Shown here in pieces: positions 1 through 10,282 of a DNA stretch of 64,000 nucleotides (within the stretch, counting starts at the first letter, position 1; each line of letters begins with the position of its first letter). The position numbers were made by a program, and so were the translations under genes. Where the stretch lies: NCBI GenBank assembly GCA_000585075.1, contig JEMY01000013.1, positions 80,984-144,983 of the forward strand, in the 5' to 3' direction. Source of the stretch: Candidatus Accumulibacter regalis (GTDB lineage Bacteria; Pseudomonadota; Gammaproteobacteria; Burkholderiales; Rhodocyclaceae). Under the pieces are notes generated by a model that did not search any database, had not been told where the DNA came from, and was given only the letters and a program-made list of their open reading frames with translations.

Positions 1-193
1 AATGACCCGCGGGCTGGTGTGGCGCCGCCTTCCCGGCGAGACATTCGGCCAAGCCGAAAACGGCGCGACACCCTGCGCTCGCTTGACTTCATCGCTTCCC
101 GACGGCGTGCGACACTACACTGCTCCCCAGCGATTGAAGGCCGGACCTGGATATGCTCCAATCAAGTCGTTTTCCGATGGCATTTTTCGTCAA

Positions 194-3100
194 ATGGTGA
201 TGACCTCCCCGCCGTTCGCGCCGCGATGTCTGTGCCTGGGTATCGAAACCGCTTTCGATGACCTTCTCTCCATTCACAAACTGGCCGGCTGGCGAGCGGA
301 CACCAACGAAGGCGTTTCCCTGGCCGGGCAGCAGATCGCCGCCGCTGCCGACCGCCTCGACGAACTCACCGAGGGCGCGGCCTTCGTCCTCGGACACAAT
401 GTCGTGCGCCATGACCTCCCGGCACTCGCCAGGGTCTATCCACAGCTGAAACTGAACAAGCTGCCAGCCGTCGATACGCTGGAACTTTCCCCGCTCGCTT
501 TCCCCGCCAACCCGTACCACAGCCTGGTCAAGGACTACAAGCTCGTCCGTGACGCACGCAACGACCCGCTCAAGGACGCGCAGCTGGCGCTGAAGCTCTG
601 GCAGGACCAGTACGCGGCCTTTGCCGCACTTGCTGTCTCGTCTCCCGACGAGATCGCCTGCCACCATTTCTTCCTCGCGCGTGACACCAGGGGAGGCGTC
701 GGCAGCTTCTTCGCCAAGCTCCGGGCGGCGATGCCGCCGAAGCCTGGCGAGGTCCGTGAGGCCGTCGGCCGCCTCGCGGCGGGCAAGGTTTGTCCCGCTC
801 ATCTTGCCGAGATCCTCGACCAGGCGCTCGTCGATCCAGGCGTCGGGCGGGCATTCTCCTACGTGCTCGCCTGGCTGCGCGTCAGTGGCGGCAACTCCGT
901 CCTGCCCCCTGGGTACGCCTGCAATACCCGGCAACGACCGAGCAGATAGAGAAGTTGCGCGAGACACGCTGCGCCGACCCGGCCTGCCCGTACTGCGCCG
1001 TCTATCTGGACCCCGGCAGGGAACTGGAACGCTACTTCGCCTTTTCCGCCTTTCGCCCGGAGCCCGCGAACGCCGCGGGAGGCTCGCTGCAGGAGGACCT
1101 CGTCCGCGCCGGGTACGGCGAAGAAAGCCTCCTCGCCATCCTGCCTACCGGCGGCGGCAAGTCGATCTGCTATCAGCTGCCGGCATTGTCGCGGCACTGG
1201 CGTAACGGCGCTCTCACGGTGATCGTCTCGCCGCTGCAGTCGCTGATGAAGGACCAGGTCGACAACCTGATCAAGGTGGGGATCTACAGCGCAGCGACCC
1301 TCAACGGACTGCTGACCATGCCGGAACGACGCGACGTTCTGGAGAAGATCCGCCTCGGTGATGCCGGAATCCTCCTCGTGTCCCCGGAACAGTTCAGAAA
1401 CCGGGCCTTTGTCGAAGCCATCCGGCAGCGACAGATAGGCGCCTGGGTATTCGACGAGGCCCACTGCCTCTCCAAGTGGGGCAACGACTTCCGCCCGGAC
1501 TACCTGTACGTCTCGCGCTTCATTCGCGAGCGCCACGCGCGCAGGCCGGACGACCGCGCGCCGGTCAGTTGTTACACGGCAACCGCGAAACGCGAGGTCA
1601 TCGAGGATATCCGCAGCCACTTTCTGGATTCGCTTGGCGTCGAGCTGCGAATCTTTGACGGCGGGCACGAACGGCAGAACCTGCAGTACGAGGTGATGGC
1701 GGTGACCAAGCCGGAAAAACAGCCTCTGATCCATCGGCTTCTCGAGAAGGAGTTCGGCGACGCCGCCAATGCTGACCGCCACGGCGGCGCCGTCGTCTTC
1801 ACGGGCCGTCGCAAGGGCGCAGAAGAGATATCCGGTTTTCTGCGCGACATGGGCTGGGCCTGCGCGCACTTCCACGCCGGCCTCGACCCAGGCATCAAGA
1901 AGGACGTGCAACAGGCGTTCATCGAAGGCGAGCTCAGGGTCATCGTCGCCACCAACGCTTTCGGGATGGGGGTCGACAAGCCCGACCTGCGCATCGTCAT
2001 CCACGCCGACATTCCAGGCTCGCTTGAAAACTACCTCCAGGAGGCGGGCCGCGCAGGGCGTGATCGGCAGGACGCGCGCTGCGTGCTGCTCTACGACGAG
2101 GAGGACGTCGAGTCCCAGTTCAACCTGTCGTCCCGCTCCCGCCTCTCGCGCAGTGACATCGCCGCCATTCTGCGCACGCTTCGCCGCTACGCCGGAAAAA
2201 CGAAGAGCAGCGAGATCGTCGTCACGCCCGGTGAAATCCTCGCTGACGACGATCTGGAAAGCAGCATTGACGCCGACAATCCGGACGCCGACACCAAGGT
2301 CAGAACGGCCATTTCCTGGCTGGAACGCGCGCGATTTCTGGAGCGCAACGAGAATCACACGCGCGTCTTTCCCGGCAGCCTCAAGGTGCCGACAGTCGAG
2401 GCGGCCGCGCAGCGTCTGGACAAGGCGAACCTCTCCAATGACATGCGACGCAAGTACCTCGGTCTGGTGTCGCTGTTGATCAATGCACGCGACGACGAAG
2501 GCGTCAGCACCGACGAACTGATGGCCGCGCTGGGCGAGTCCAGCGACAACATCATCCGCATGCTTCATCAACTCGAGCAGATGGGCGTTCTCAGCAACGA
2601 CCTGGCGCTGACGGTTCTGCTGCGCAAGGGCGTCAGGGACGCCAGCAGTGATCGGCTTGCCCGCGTGGCGGAAATGGAAAAGGCGGTGCTGGCGCTGCTC
2701 CCCGAACTGGCGCCCGACGCCGACAGCGGCGAGTGGCAGGACGGCAATCTGCGGGGGCTGTGCCAGGATCTCAAGCTGCGCAGTGGCGTCGACTTCATCC
2801 CCGAGCAGCTGATGAAACTGTTGCACTCGCTGGCGCGGCCTTTTGGCGATGGCGAAAAGGGTCGGCGGGCGTCCTTTGACGTCAGGTTGCTGCGCCGCGA
2901 AATCCTCAAGGTTCGCCTGCGGCGCAGCTGGTCCAACATCCGCGGGATCAGCGACAGGCGCCGGGCGGTGGCTGGCGTTCTGTTGCAGACGCTGCTCGGC
3001 AAGCTCGACGACAAGCTGCGCGGCGTCGACCTGCGCGTGCAATGCACGCTCGGCGATCTGGCCGGGGCGCTGCGCTCCGATCTTGAAATCGGGCCACAGC

Positions 3101-5412
3101 TGAAGGACGAGTTGACCGCCATCGACGCCGGCCTGCTCTACCTGCACGACAACGGCGTCCTGATCCTCGATCGCGGCAAGACGGTCTTCCGCTCGGCAAT
3201 GACGATCCGCATCAACCCGGAAGAAAAGTCGCGTGGCTTCACCAACGCGGATTTCGAGCCGCTCAAGGAACACTACAGCGAGAAGAACTTCCAGATTCAC
3301 GTCATCCACGAATACGCGAAGCTGGGCCTGAACAAGCTGTCTGCCGCATTGAGCTTCGTTCTCGCCTATTTTTCCCTGCCCAAGCTCGACTTCATTCGCC
3401 GCTACTTTGCCGGCCGCAAGGAAATTCTGGAGCGGGCAACGACGGAAGAGTCGTATCGGCGCATCGTCGAAAGCCTGCGACACCCCCTGCAACAGCGCAT
3501 CGTTGCCGAAAAACCGGACGCCAACCGCCTGATCCTTGCCGGTCCCGGGTCGGGCAAGACACGCGTCATCGTGCATCGCGTGGCGTACCTGGCCCGTGTT
3601 CTGCGCGAACCCGCGTCGAGCATCATCGTCCTGGCGTTCAACCGCGGCGCGGCGTGGGAGATCCGTCACCGCCTGCGCAGTCTCATCGGCGCCGAAGCGG
3701 GCGCGGTGACCGTGCTCACCTACCATGCCCTGGCACTTCGCCTGACCGGCACGAGTCTTGCCGCCCTGGCCGAGAACAGCGGAGAAGAACCCGCACGGCA
3801 AGGTCTCGACCAGATCCTCGACGAGGCCGTCGCCCTGCTGCAGGGGAAAACCGCTCCGGGCGGAGTCGATGGCGAAGGCGACGAACTGCGCGAGCGCCTG
3901 CTCGCCGGCTATCGCTACATCCTGGTCGACGAGTACCAGGACATCGACCAGCGCCAGTACGAGCTGATCAGCGCCCTCGCCGGCCGCCAGACCCAGGACA
4001 GGGATGCCCGCCTGACCGTCCTCGCCGTCGGCGACGACGACCAGAACATCTATACCTTCCGGGGCACCAGCAACACCTTCATCCATCGCTTCCAGCTGGA
4101 CTACCAGGCGACGGTCGAGTATCTGGTCGAAAACTATCGCTCCAGCGCCCATATCGTCGCCGCCGCCAATACGCTCATCGCGCCGCATCGCGAGCGGATG
4201 AAGATCAGCCACCCGATTCGCATCAACCATTCGCGCAAGGACGACCCGCCGGGAGGACGCTGGCAGCAACTCGACCCCGCAGCCCAGGGCCGCGTACAGG
4301 CGCTTCGTGTCCCCAGGGATGCGATCGGCCAGGCCGTCGTCGTGATGGCCGAGCTCGCGCGGCTGAAAGCGCTCGACCCGACCGGCGACTGGTCCGATTT
4401 CGCCGTGCTGGCGAGAAACCGGGCGACCCTCGACCCCGTCCGCGCCTGGTGTCACCAGAACGACGTCGCCTTCCGCATGTCCGAGCGCGACAGCTCCGGA
4501 CCGAAATTCCACCAGACGCGCGAGGCCTGCCGTCTTCTCGACCTGTTGCGCAACAAGCCTAAGCGGCGATGCAAGGCGGCCACCCTGGCGCGCTGGTTCG
4601 AGGCTCGTTTCTCGGATGCGCAGCACGCCAACCCCTGGCTGGTGTTGCTCGCCCAGTTCATTGACGAGCTGAACTGCGTGTGGGGCGATCTGTCTCTGCC
4701 CAGCGGCACCATCGTCGACGAGCTCTACGAGTTCGCCACCGACGCGGCGAGGTCCGAGCAGGGCCGCCTGACACTATCGACGGTGCACTCGGCCAAGGGG
4801 CGCGAGTTCCGCCATGTCGTGATCCTCGACAACGGCGACTGGCAGGATGCGTCCGACGACGAACGCCGTCTCTACTACGTCGGCATGACCCGCGCAAGGG
4901 AACTGCTCCTGCTGTGCGAATCCATGGGTGCGACGAACCCGTTCCCCCCACGCCTGTCGCACCCCGGCATCACCCGGGTTCCCCTGCCCCAGGGCATCGA
5001 ACGCCCGGAAGCCCTTGCCTGGCGCTACGTTTCGCTCGGGCTGGCGGACGTCGACCTCAGCTTTGCCGGGCGACAGCCTCCAGGCCATGCGATCCACCGA
5101 GCGCTGGAACGGCTCGATCACGATTCGGCGCTGCGAGTCGTTCAAACGGGCAAGCGAATCGAACTTTGCGCCGCCGAGGACGGACAGCCAGTGGGCGCCA
5201 TTGCAAAAAACTGCCGCCTTCCCGCTGGTCAGATAATAGCCATCAAGGTCGACACCCTCGCCCGGCGATTCAGGAAGCAGTCGAATCCGGATTTTGCCCA
5301 CCAGCTCAAGGTCGACGCCTGGTGGGTGCCGCTCGCCACCGTGACGATTGCGCCGAATGGGGAGATTCAGAGCGGTCAAATCCGTAGACCATGGAACTCG
5401 AACGCCCAGTAA
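194..5412 (+). CDS. DEDD exonuclease-like / RecQ helicase / UvrD-type helicase fusion, apparent frameshift
   Basis: Predicted DNA repair or defence enzyme of about 1,739 residues if read through one frameshift. Residues 1-200 resemble a DEDD 3'-5' exonuclease: the NVVRHDLPAL and LKDAQLALKLW motifs are present, but the first motif reads GIE where DxE is usual. A RecQ-type SF2 helicase follows (TGGGKS near residue 317, DEAH in VFDEAHCLSKWG near 421, QEAGRAGRD). The C-terminal third is an SF1 UvrD/Rep-like helicase (GPGSGKT near 1116, VDEYQDID, GDDDQNIYTFRG, TVHSAKG, YYVGMTRAR). Reading frame changes at the C run 905-909; one extra C would join the frames. The start at 194 (or ATG 200) has no strong ribosome site. 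Its stop lies 39 bases from the end of the convergent sirtuin gene. Fusions of this order are inferred to unwind and process DNA; the specific role is unknown. Confidence 0.82.
905..909 (+). other. Likely -1 frameshift in a C homopolymer
   Basis: Five C residues lie between the exonuclease-like frame, which stops at 949, and the helicase frame, whose recognisable sequence begins directly after this point (WVRLQYPATTE). Adding one C gives a continuous reading ...SVLPPWVRLQYP. This is either an assembly error in a homopolymer, a real inactivating mutation, or programmed slippage; the sequence alone cannot decide. Confidence 0.75.
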
Positions 5413-5451
5413 CGAAAAGCCAATCCTTGGGCAGATTTTATGCGCTTTCTT

Positions 5452-6303
5452 TCAGGTTCCCCCTTGCGAGGTCTGCTCGATGAATTCAGAAATATCACCT
5501 TTAATGCAGATGCTTTTGTGAGCAATCTGTCGGGGCACGTCGGCATGCTCCATGTTAACGCGAATCAGCGCTGAATTCGCAAACGAGTCGGTGATCCTTT
5601 CCATTGGCAGGCGAATAACTGCGGGTGTGTTGTACCCTGAACCAAGGTCCAACAGCAGCAGCTTCTTGCCGTTCATGTCCTCCAGCCAACGGAGCAGTCG
5701 TTCACGCTGCGGAGCGAAATGGCCATCCACCATCGACCCGTCAACGCGAACGTTCGGAAACATGGTTCCTCCGCAATTCGGGCACACCGGAACGGCCGCT
5801 TCATCAACAATAATCTGCTCAACCGGATCCAGCGCATTGTTCAGCCGATCAAAGAACGGCTTCATGTCCCAGGCCTGCTGGCAGCAGGGAATCGTACACT
5901 GAATTTTTCCATAACTGCCCTGCGGTGAATAAATGCGCTGCGTATCAAATCCGTTCTTGTGAAACAGCTCGTCAACGTTGGAAGTCATGACGAAGCAGTT
6001 TCTGTCGCCAATTAAACTGCGCAGCTTTTGGTATAGAGGATTCGTTGATTGGCTGTAGTAGACATAGTTCAGCTGTGTCGCCCAGTAACCCCACATTTCC
6101 AACGGCGTCCAATTCCGGTAGCCGACAAGATCATACTGCCTCAAAAAACCGCGCCTTTTCCAGGCGGGAAAGACTCGGGCGAACGCTTCGCGGTCGGAAT
6201 AGTTCAGGCCCGCGGCGGCAGTAAGCCCTGCGCCCGCACCAATCAAAATCCCGTCGCTTTCTTTTATCAGAACGCAGGTGTCTTTTATATTCTCATTAAT
6301 CAT
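5452..6303 (-). CDS. Class M sirtuin (SirTM-like) protein ADP-ribosyltransferase
   Basis: Sir2-fold NAD-binding protein of 283 residues. The NAD loop GAGAGLTAAAGL is at residues 22-33 and the TSNVDELF motif at 108-115. Zinc-ribbon cysteines are seen at about 136, 140/141, 174 and 177. Where deacetylase sirtuins carry the catalytic His of the HG motif, this protein has Gln128 (PQGS). That exchange is the hallmark of SirTM enzymes, which are known to ADP-ribosylate proteins rather than deacetylate them. The start codon overlaps the stop of the upstream macrodomain gene as ATGA, so translation is probably coupled. Base composition is clearly AT-richer than the flanks (21 G+C in the 60 bases 6301-6360), suggesting transfer. 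The usual GcvH-L and LplA2 partners are not in this window. Confidence 0.85.
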   Translation of the reverse strand: MINENIKDTCVLIKESDGILIGAGAGLTAAAGLNYSDREAFARVFPAWKRRGFLRQYDLVGYRNWTPLEMWGYWATQLNYVYYSQSTNPLYQKLRSLIGDRNCFVMTSNVDELFHKNGFDTQRIYSPQGSYGKIQCTIPCCQQAWDMKPFFDRLNNALDPVEQIIVDEAAVPVCPNCGGTMFPNVRVDGSMVDGHFAPQRERLLRWLEDMNGKKLLLLDLGSGYNTPAVIRLPMERITDSFANSALIRVNMEHADVPRQIAHKSICIKGDISEFIEQTSQGGT

Positions 6304-7181
6304 AATACTTCCATCAGCTTTTTATAAAGAGCGCAATCCTTATCGGTGAAAACGTTGAAAACGACGTGGTCCAGATCGGCCGCATGTTGCTGCAACCAGG
6401 AAATAACCGTTGAAAACGCCGCCTCGGCCGCTTCGGCCTGTGGATAACCAAAAACACCGGTGGAAACACAGCAGAATGCCACGCTTCTAATCTGCGGCAT
6501 TGCTGCGCTCAGCTCCAGGCAATTGGTATAGACCTCCCGCAACTGCCGTTCGCTCTCCTCATCCAAGCTATCACTGACAATGGGCCCGACCGTGTGCAGG
6601 ACAAATTTGGACGGGAGATTGTAGGCTCTGGTAATTTTGGCCTGTCCCGTCGGTTCAGGAAATCCTTGCCTGCGCATGATGGCATCGCAGTCATCCCTGA
6701 GTTGAACGCCTGCGGCAGTATGTATGGCATTATCGATGCACTTGTGCAGCGGCTGAAAGCACCCGAGCATTTGATTATTTGCCGCATTGACAATTGAATC
6801 AATTCTAAGCTTGGTGATATCGCCTTGAAAAATGGAAACACGAGTGGAGCCTACGCGCTTAGCGTTCCGGACAAGGTCATTCACGTCAACGATCTTCTTT
6901 TCGGTCAGCTCAGTCTGCAGCAGCCGATTGAGGGCCTCGATTTCGGTTTCCTTCAGAAAGCCGGGTTGAAGAATGTTGAGGGCGGCGTGGAGCAACCTCC
7001 TTCGATCCTCATAACCAATCGCCGCGGGGGCTCGGAGCCGCGAGAGCGGATCCTTAACGGCAGACAACAAGACATCGAGTGCCGAACACTTTTCAGCCTC
7101 GCTGTCAAACGGCAGTGCCGCTTTATATTCCTCAAACAGAGAAAGATCATCCGCATAATCGGTGTGAAGGAGCAGTTTCAT
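6300..7181 (-). CDS. SirTM-associated zinc-type macrodomain ADP-ribosyl hydrolase
   Basis: 293-residue protein with an N-terminal helical extension of about 110 residues followed by a macrodomain. Visible motifs are FQGDITKL, VNAANN (residues 131-136) and STGVFGYP. Cys141, His146 and Cys148 in GCFQPLHKCIDN match the metal-binding signature of the zinc-dependent macrodomains found beside SirTM sirtuins. The family removes mono-ADP-ribose from proteins, so the pair looks like a writer-eraser module. It is the promoter-proximal gene of the operon. An AAGGAG ribosome site lies about ten bases before the ATG. Low GC like its partner, so probably acquired together with it. Confidence 0.85.
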   Translation of the reverse strand: MKLLLHTDYADDLSLFEEYKAALPFDSEAEKCSALDVLLSAVKDPLSRLRAPAAIGYEDRRRLLHAALNILQPGFLKETEIEALNRLLQTELTEKKIVDVNDLVRNAKRVGSTRVSIFQGDITKLRIDSIVNAANNQMLGCFQPLHKCIDNAIHTAAGVQLRDDCDAIMRRQGFPEPTGQAKITRAYNLPSKFVLHTVGPIVSDSLDEESERQLREVYTNCLELSAAMPQIRSVAFCCVSTGVFGYPQAEAAEAAFSTVISWLQQHAADLDHVVFNVFTDKDCALYKKLMEVL

Positions 7182-7387
7182 ATTTATAGTTTCTCCTTGT
7201 TACTTTTTTCTTTACCGCCCCATGAATTGCTTCAACGGTGCCCCAGCTCTCGAATAGCTTACCGCTTTCACTCCGGAACAGGTGGCAGAGGGCAAGGCTG
7301 CGCTACCCGGAGGATGGGCGAGCCCGCCCGTTGGGCTTCAGAGCGACTGCCACGGATCTCATCACGTCGCCAATCATACCTGCCAAG
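7182..7387. other. Intergenic region between SirTM operon and acnB terminator
   Basis: No credible gene. The part next to 7182 is AT-rich and should hold the minus-strand promoter and the AAGGAG ribosome site of the macrodomain gene. Composition returns to high GC from about 7270, marking one edge of the AT-rich island. Confidence 0.5.
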
Positions 7388-7425
7388 AAAAAAGCCCCCG
7401 CCAGCTTGCCGGCGAGGGCTTTTTC
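7388..7425 (-). terminator. Rho-independent terminator of acnB
   Basis: GC-rich stem with arms around AGCCC..CGCC and GGCGAGGGCT, flanked by A runs on the left and T runs on the right. Read on the minus strand it follows the acnB stop by about 20 bases and ends in a U tract; it may also work in the other direction. Confidence 0.85.
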
Positions 7426-7446
7426 CACTGTCGCTTACGGCGAAGG

Positions 7447-10041
7447 TCAGACGGTTACGGTATCCGCCACGTCGCTGAACTCCTTGATCTGGTCGAAGTT
7501 CATGTAGCGATAGACATCGGCAGCCTTGGCGTTCACCACCTTCACCTGTTCCATGTACTCGGCGACGGTCGGGATGCGTCCGAGCAGAGCGCAGATCGAT
7601 GCCAGTTCGGCGGAGCCGAGATAGACGAAGGTATCGATGCCGAGGCGGTTCGGGAAGTTGCGTGTCGAGGTCGACATCGCCGTGCTGCCCTTCTTGATCT
7701 GCGCCTGGTTGCCCATGCACAGCGAGCAGCCGGGCATTTCCATGCGCGCGCCGGATTTGCCGAGGATCGCGTAGTAGCCTTCCTCGTTGAGGATCGCGGC
7801 GTCCATCTTGGTCGGCGGCGCGACCCACAGGCGGGTCGGGATGTCGGTCTTGCCTTCGAGGACCTTGCCGGCGGCACGGAAGTGGCCGATGTTGGTCATG
7901 CACGAGCCGATGAACACCTCGTCGATCTTGGCGCCGGCGACTTCGGAGAGGAGCTTGGCGTCGTCCGGGTCGTTCGGGCAGGCGACGACCGGCTCCTTGA
8001 CGTCGGCGAGGTCGATCTCGATTACCGCGGCGTACTCGGCGCCGGCGTCGGCCTTGAGCAGTTCGGGCTTGGCGATCCACGCTTCCATGGCCTTGATGCG
8101 TCGGCCGAGCGTGCGCTTGTCTTCGTAGCCGGTGGCGATCATCCACTTCATCAGCGTGATGTTCGAGCGCATGTACTCGATGATCGGCGCCTTGTCGAGC
8201 TGGATCGCGCAGGCGGCGGCGGAGCGCTCGGCAGCGGCGTCGGAGAGCTCGAACGCCTGTTCGATCTTGAGATCCGGCAGGCCTTCGATTTCCAGAATGC
8301 GGCCGGAGAAGATGTTCTTCTTGCCTTTCTTCTCGACGGTCAGCAGGCCGGCCTTGATGGCGTAGTAGGGAATGGCGTTGACCAGGTCACGCAGGGTGAC
8401 GCCGTCCTGCAGCTTGCCCTTGAAGCGGACGAGCACCGATTCCGGCATGTCCAGCGGCATCACACCCGTCGCGGCGGCGAAGGCGACCAGGCCGGAGCCG
8501 GCGGGGAACGAAATGCCGATCGGGAAACGGGTGTGAGAGTCGCCGCCGGTACCGACGGTGTCGGGCAGCAGCAGGCGGTTCAGCCAGGAGTGGATGATGC
8601 CGTCGCCGGGACGCAGCGAGACACCGCCACGGGTGCTGATGAAAGCCGGCAGTTCGCGGTGCGTACGCACATCGACCAGCTTCGGATAGGCAGCGGTGTG
8701 GCAGAACGACTGCATCACCATGTCCGCCGAGAAACCGAGGCAGGCGAGATCCTTGAGTTCGTCGCGGGTCATCGGGCCGGTGGTGTCCTGCGAGCCGACG
8801 GTGGTCATGCGCGGTTCGCAATAGGTACCCGGCAAAACGCCCTTGCCTTCCGGCAGGCCGCAGGCCCGTCCGACCATTTTCTGCGCCAGCGTGTAGCCCT
8901 TGCCCGGGTCGGCAGGATTGTGCGGCACCCGGAACAGCGTCGAGACCGGCAGGCCGAGCGCTTCGCGTGCCCGGGTGGTGAGGCCACGGCCGATGATCAG
9001 CGGGATGCGTCCGCCGGCACGCACTTCGTCGAGGATCACCGGCGTCTTCAGCTGCGATTCGGCGATGACGGCACCGTTCTTCGTCGCGGTGACCTTGGTC
9101 GTCACGGTATCGATCTGCAGTTCGATCTCGTCGCCCATTTCCATTTGCTCGACGTCGAGTTCGATCGGCAGCGCGCCGGCGTCTTCCATCGTGTTGAAGA
9201 AGATCGGGGCGATCTTCGAACCGAGGCAGAAGCCGCCGAAACGCTTGTTGGGAACGAAGGGGATATCTTCGCCGGTGAACCAGAGCACGGAGTTGGTCGC
9301 CGATTTGCGCGACGAACCGGTGCCGACGACGTCGCCGACGTAGGCGATCAGGTTCCCTTTCTTGGCCAGCGCTTCGAGCTGCTTGATCGGGCCGCGCTCG
9401 CCCGCGACGTCGGCTTCGATTCCCGGACGCGGGTTCTTGAGCATCGCCAGCGCGTGCAGCGGGATGTCCGGACGCGACCAGGCGTCGGGTGCCGGCGACA
9501 GGTCGTCGGTGTTGGTTTCGCCGGTGACCTTGAAAACGGTCAGCTTCTGCGACGCGGGAACTTCCGGACGCGAGGTGAACCACTCGCCGTCGGCCCAGCT
9601 CTGCAGCACTGACCTGGCGTTGGCGTCGCCCTTGTCGGCGAGATCCTTGACGTCGTGGAAGAAGTCGAAGACCAGCAGGGTTTTCTTGAGGGCCTCGGCG
9701 GCGATGGCGCCGGTCGGGCCGCTGAGGAGGTCGATCAGCGGCTTGACGTTGTAACCGCCGAGCATCGTGCCGAGCAGTTCCGTGGCCTTCTCGCGCGAAA
9801 CCAGCGCGCAGATCTCCTCGCCCTTGGCGACCTTGGCCAGAAACACGGCCTTGACCTTGGCGGCATCATCGACACCCGCTGGAACCCGGTAGGTCAGCAG
9901 TTCGACCAGAGCCGCCTCTTCACCTTGCAGCGGATTCTTCAGCAGGCCGACAAGTTCCTCGGTCTGCTGCGCGGTCAGCGGCAGGGGCGGAATGCCAAGC
10001 GCAGCGCGCTCGGCGACGTGGGCACGATAGGATTCCAGCAC
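7447..10041 (-). CDS. acnB: Bifunctional aconitate hydratase 2 / 2-methylisocitrate dehydratase
   Basis: Converts citrate to isocitrate in the TCA cycle; AcnB enzymes also dehydrate 2-methylcitrate or hydrate 2-methylaconitate in propionate metabolism. The predicted 864 residues match the roughly 865 of E. coli AcnB. The N-terminal HEAT-like region, the swivel domain ([20 protein letters not shown]) and the 4Fe-4S region ([17 protein letters not shown] and [10 protein letters not shown], which carry the cluster cysteines) are all visible. The start is taken as GTG at 10041 ([15 protein letters not shown]), preceded by GAAAGGA; longer ORF starts run into non-conserved sequence. Transcribed alone from a good sigma70-like promoter overlapping a palindrome, and ends at a strong hairpin. 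Confidence 0.97.
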   Translation of the reverse strand: MLESYRAHVAERAALGIPPLPLTAQQTEELVGLLKNPLQGEEAALVELLTYRVPAGVDDAAKVKAVFLAKVAKGEEICALVSREKATELLGTMLGGYNVKPLIDLLSGPTGAIAAEALKKTLLVFDFFHDVKDLADKGDANARSVLQSWADGEWFTSRPEVPASQKLTVFKVTGETNTDDLSPAPDAWSRPDIPLHALAMLKNPRPGIEADVAGERGPIKQLEALAKKGNLIAYVGDVVGTGSSRKSATNSVLWFTGEDIPFVPNKRFGGFCLGSKIAPIFFNTMEDAGALPIELDVEQMEMGDEIELQIDTVTTKVTATKNGAVIAESQLKTPVILDEVRAGGRIPLIIGRGLTTRAREALGLPVSTLFRVPHNPADPGKGYTLAQKMVGRACGLPEGKGVLPGTYCEPRMTTVGSQDTTGPMTRDELKDLACLGFSADMVMQSFCHTAAYPKLVDVRTHRELPAFISTRGGVSLRPGDGIIHSWLNRLLLPDTVGTGGDSHTRFPIGISFPAGSGLVAFAAATGVMPLDMPESVLVRFKGKLQDGVTLRDLVNAIPYYAIKAGLLTVEKKGKKNIFSGRILEIEGLPDLKIEQAFELSDAAAERSAAACAIQLDKAPIIEYMRSNITLMKWMIATGYEDKRTLGRRIKAMEAWIAKPELLKADAGAEYAAVIEIDLADVKEPVVACPNDPDDAKLLSEVAGAKIDEVFIGSCMTNIGHFRAAGKVLEGKTDIPTRLWVAPPTKMDAAILNEEGYYAILGKSGARMEMPGCSLCMGNQAQIKKGSTAMSTSTRNFPNRLGIDTFVYLGSAELASICALLGRIPTVAEYMEQVKVVNAKAADVYRYMNFDQIKEFSDVADTVTV

Positions 10042-10178
10042 GGCGACGTCCTTTCTCAAAAGTGGTGGCAGCAAAGCGGCAATTGTACTGCAAGGCCGTA
10101 GCGGCGAACGACCTCGCGGCGGGCAGGCTCCTGGCCCCGCCGGCAGAAACATCCGCTGCCGACAGCCCCGCTTGATTG

Positions 10179-10200
10179 GTATGTATTATATAAGACATAC
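10179..10200. promoter_or_regulatory. Palindromic operator candidate over the acnB -10 box
   Basis: 22-base inverted repeat with outer arms GTATGT and ACATAC and an inner TTATATAA core; only one symmetric pair is mismatched. It covers the minus-strand -10 hexamer of acnB, which is where a repressor dimer would block RNA polymerase. The cognate regulator is not identifiable in this window; a GntR-type factor is one possibility. Confidence 0.6.
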
Positions 10201-10213
10201 GACTCGCTGTGAA
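10185..10213 (-). promoter_or_regulatory. Sigma70-type promoter of acnB
   Basis: On the minus strand, -35 TTCACA (10213-10208) and -10 TATAAT (10190-10185) are separated by 17 bases. This would give a 5' leader of about 140 bases before the GTG start at 10041. Confidence 0.65.
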
Positions 10214-10282
10214 GTAGGGCTCCCGAACAACAGCCCCGCGCTCGCAGCGCCGGCGGCGCCAGGCGGTGGTCGGCGCCCGCCC

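Noticed and set aside
859..4626. 1,255-codon open frame on the minus strand
   Set aside because: Antisense to the helicase fusion; no motifs; a product of high third-position GC.
7282..9612. 776-codon plus-strand open frame
   Set aside because: Antisense shadow of acnB with no domain signature.
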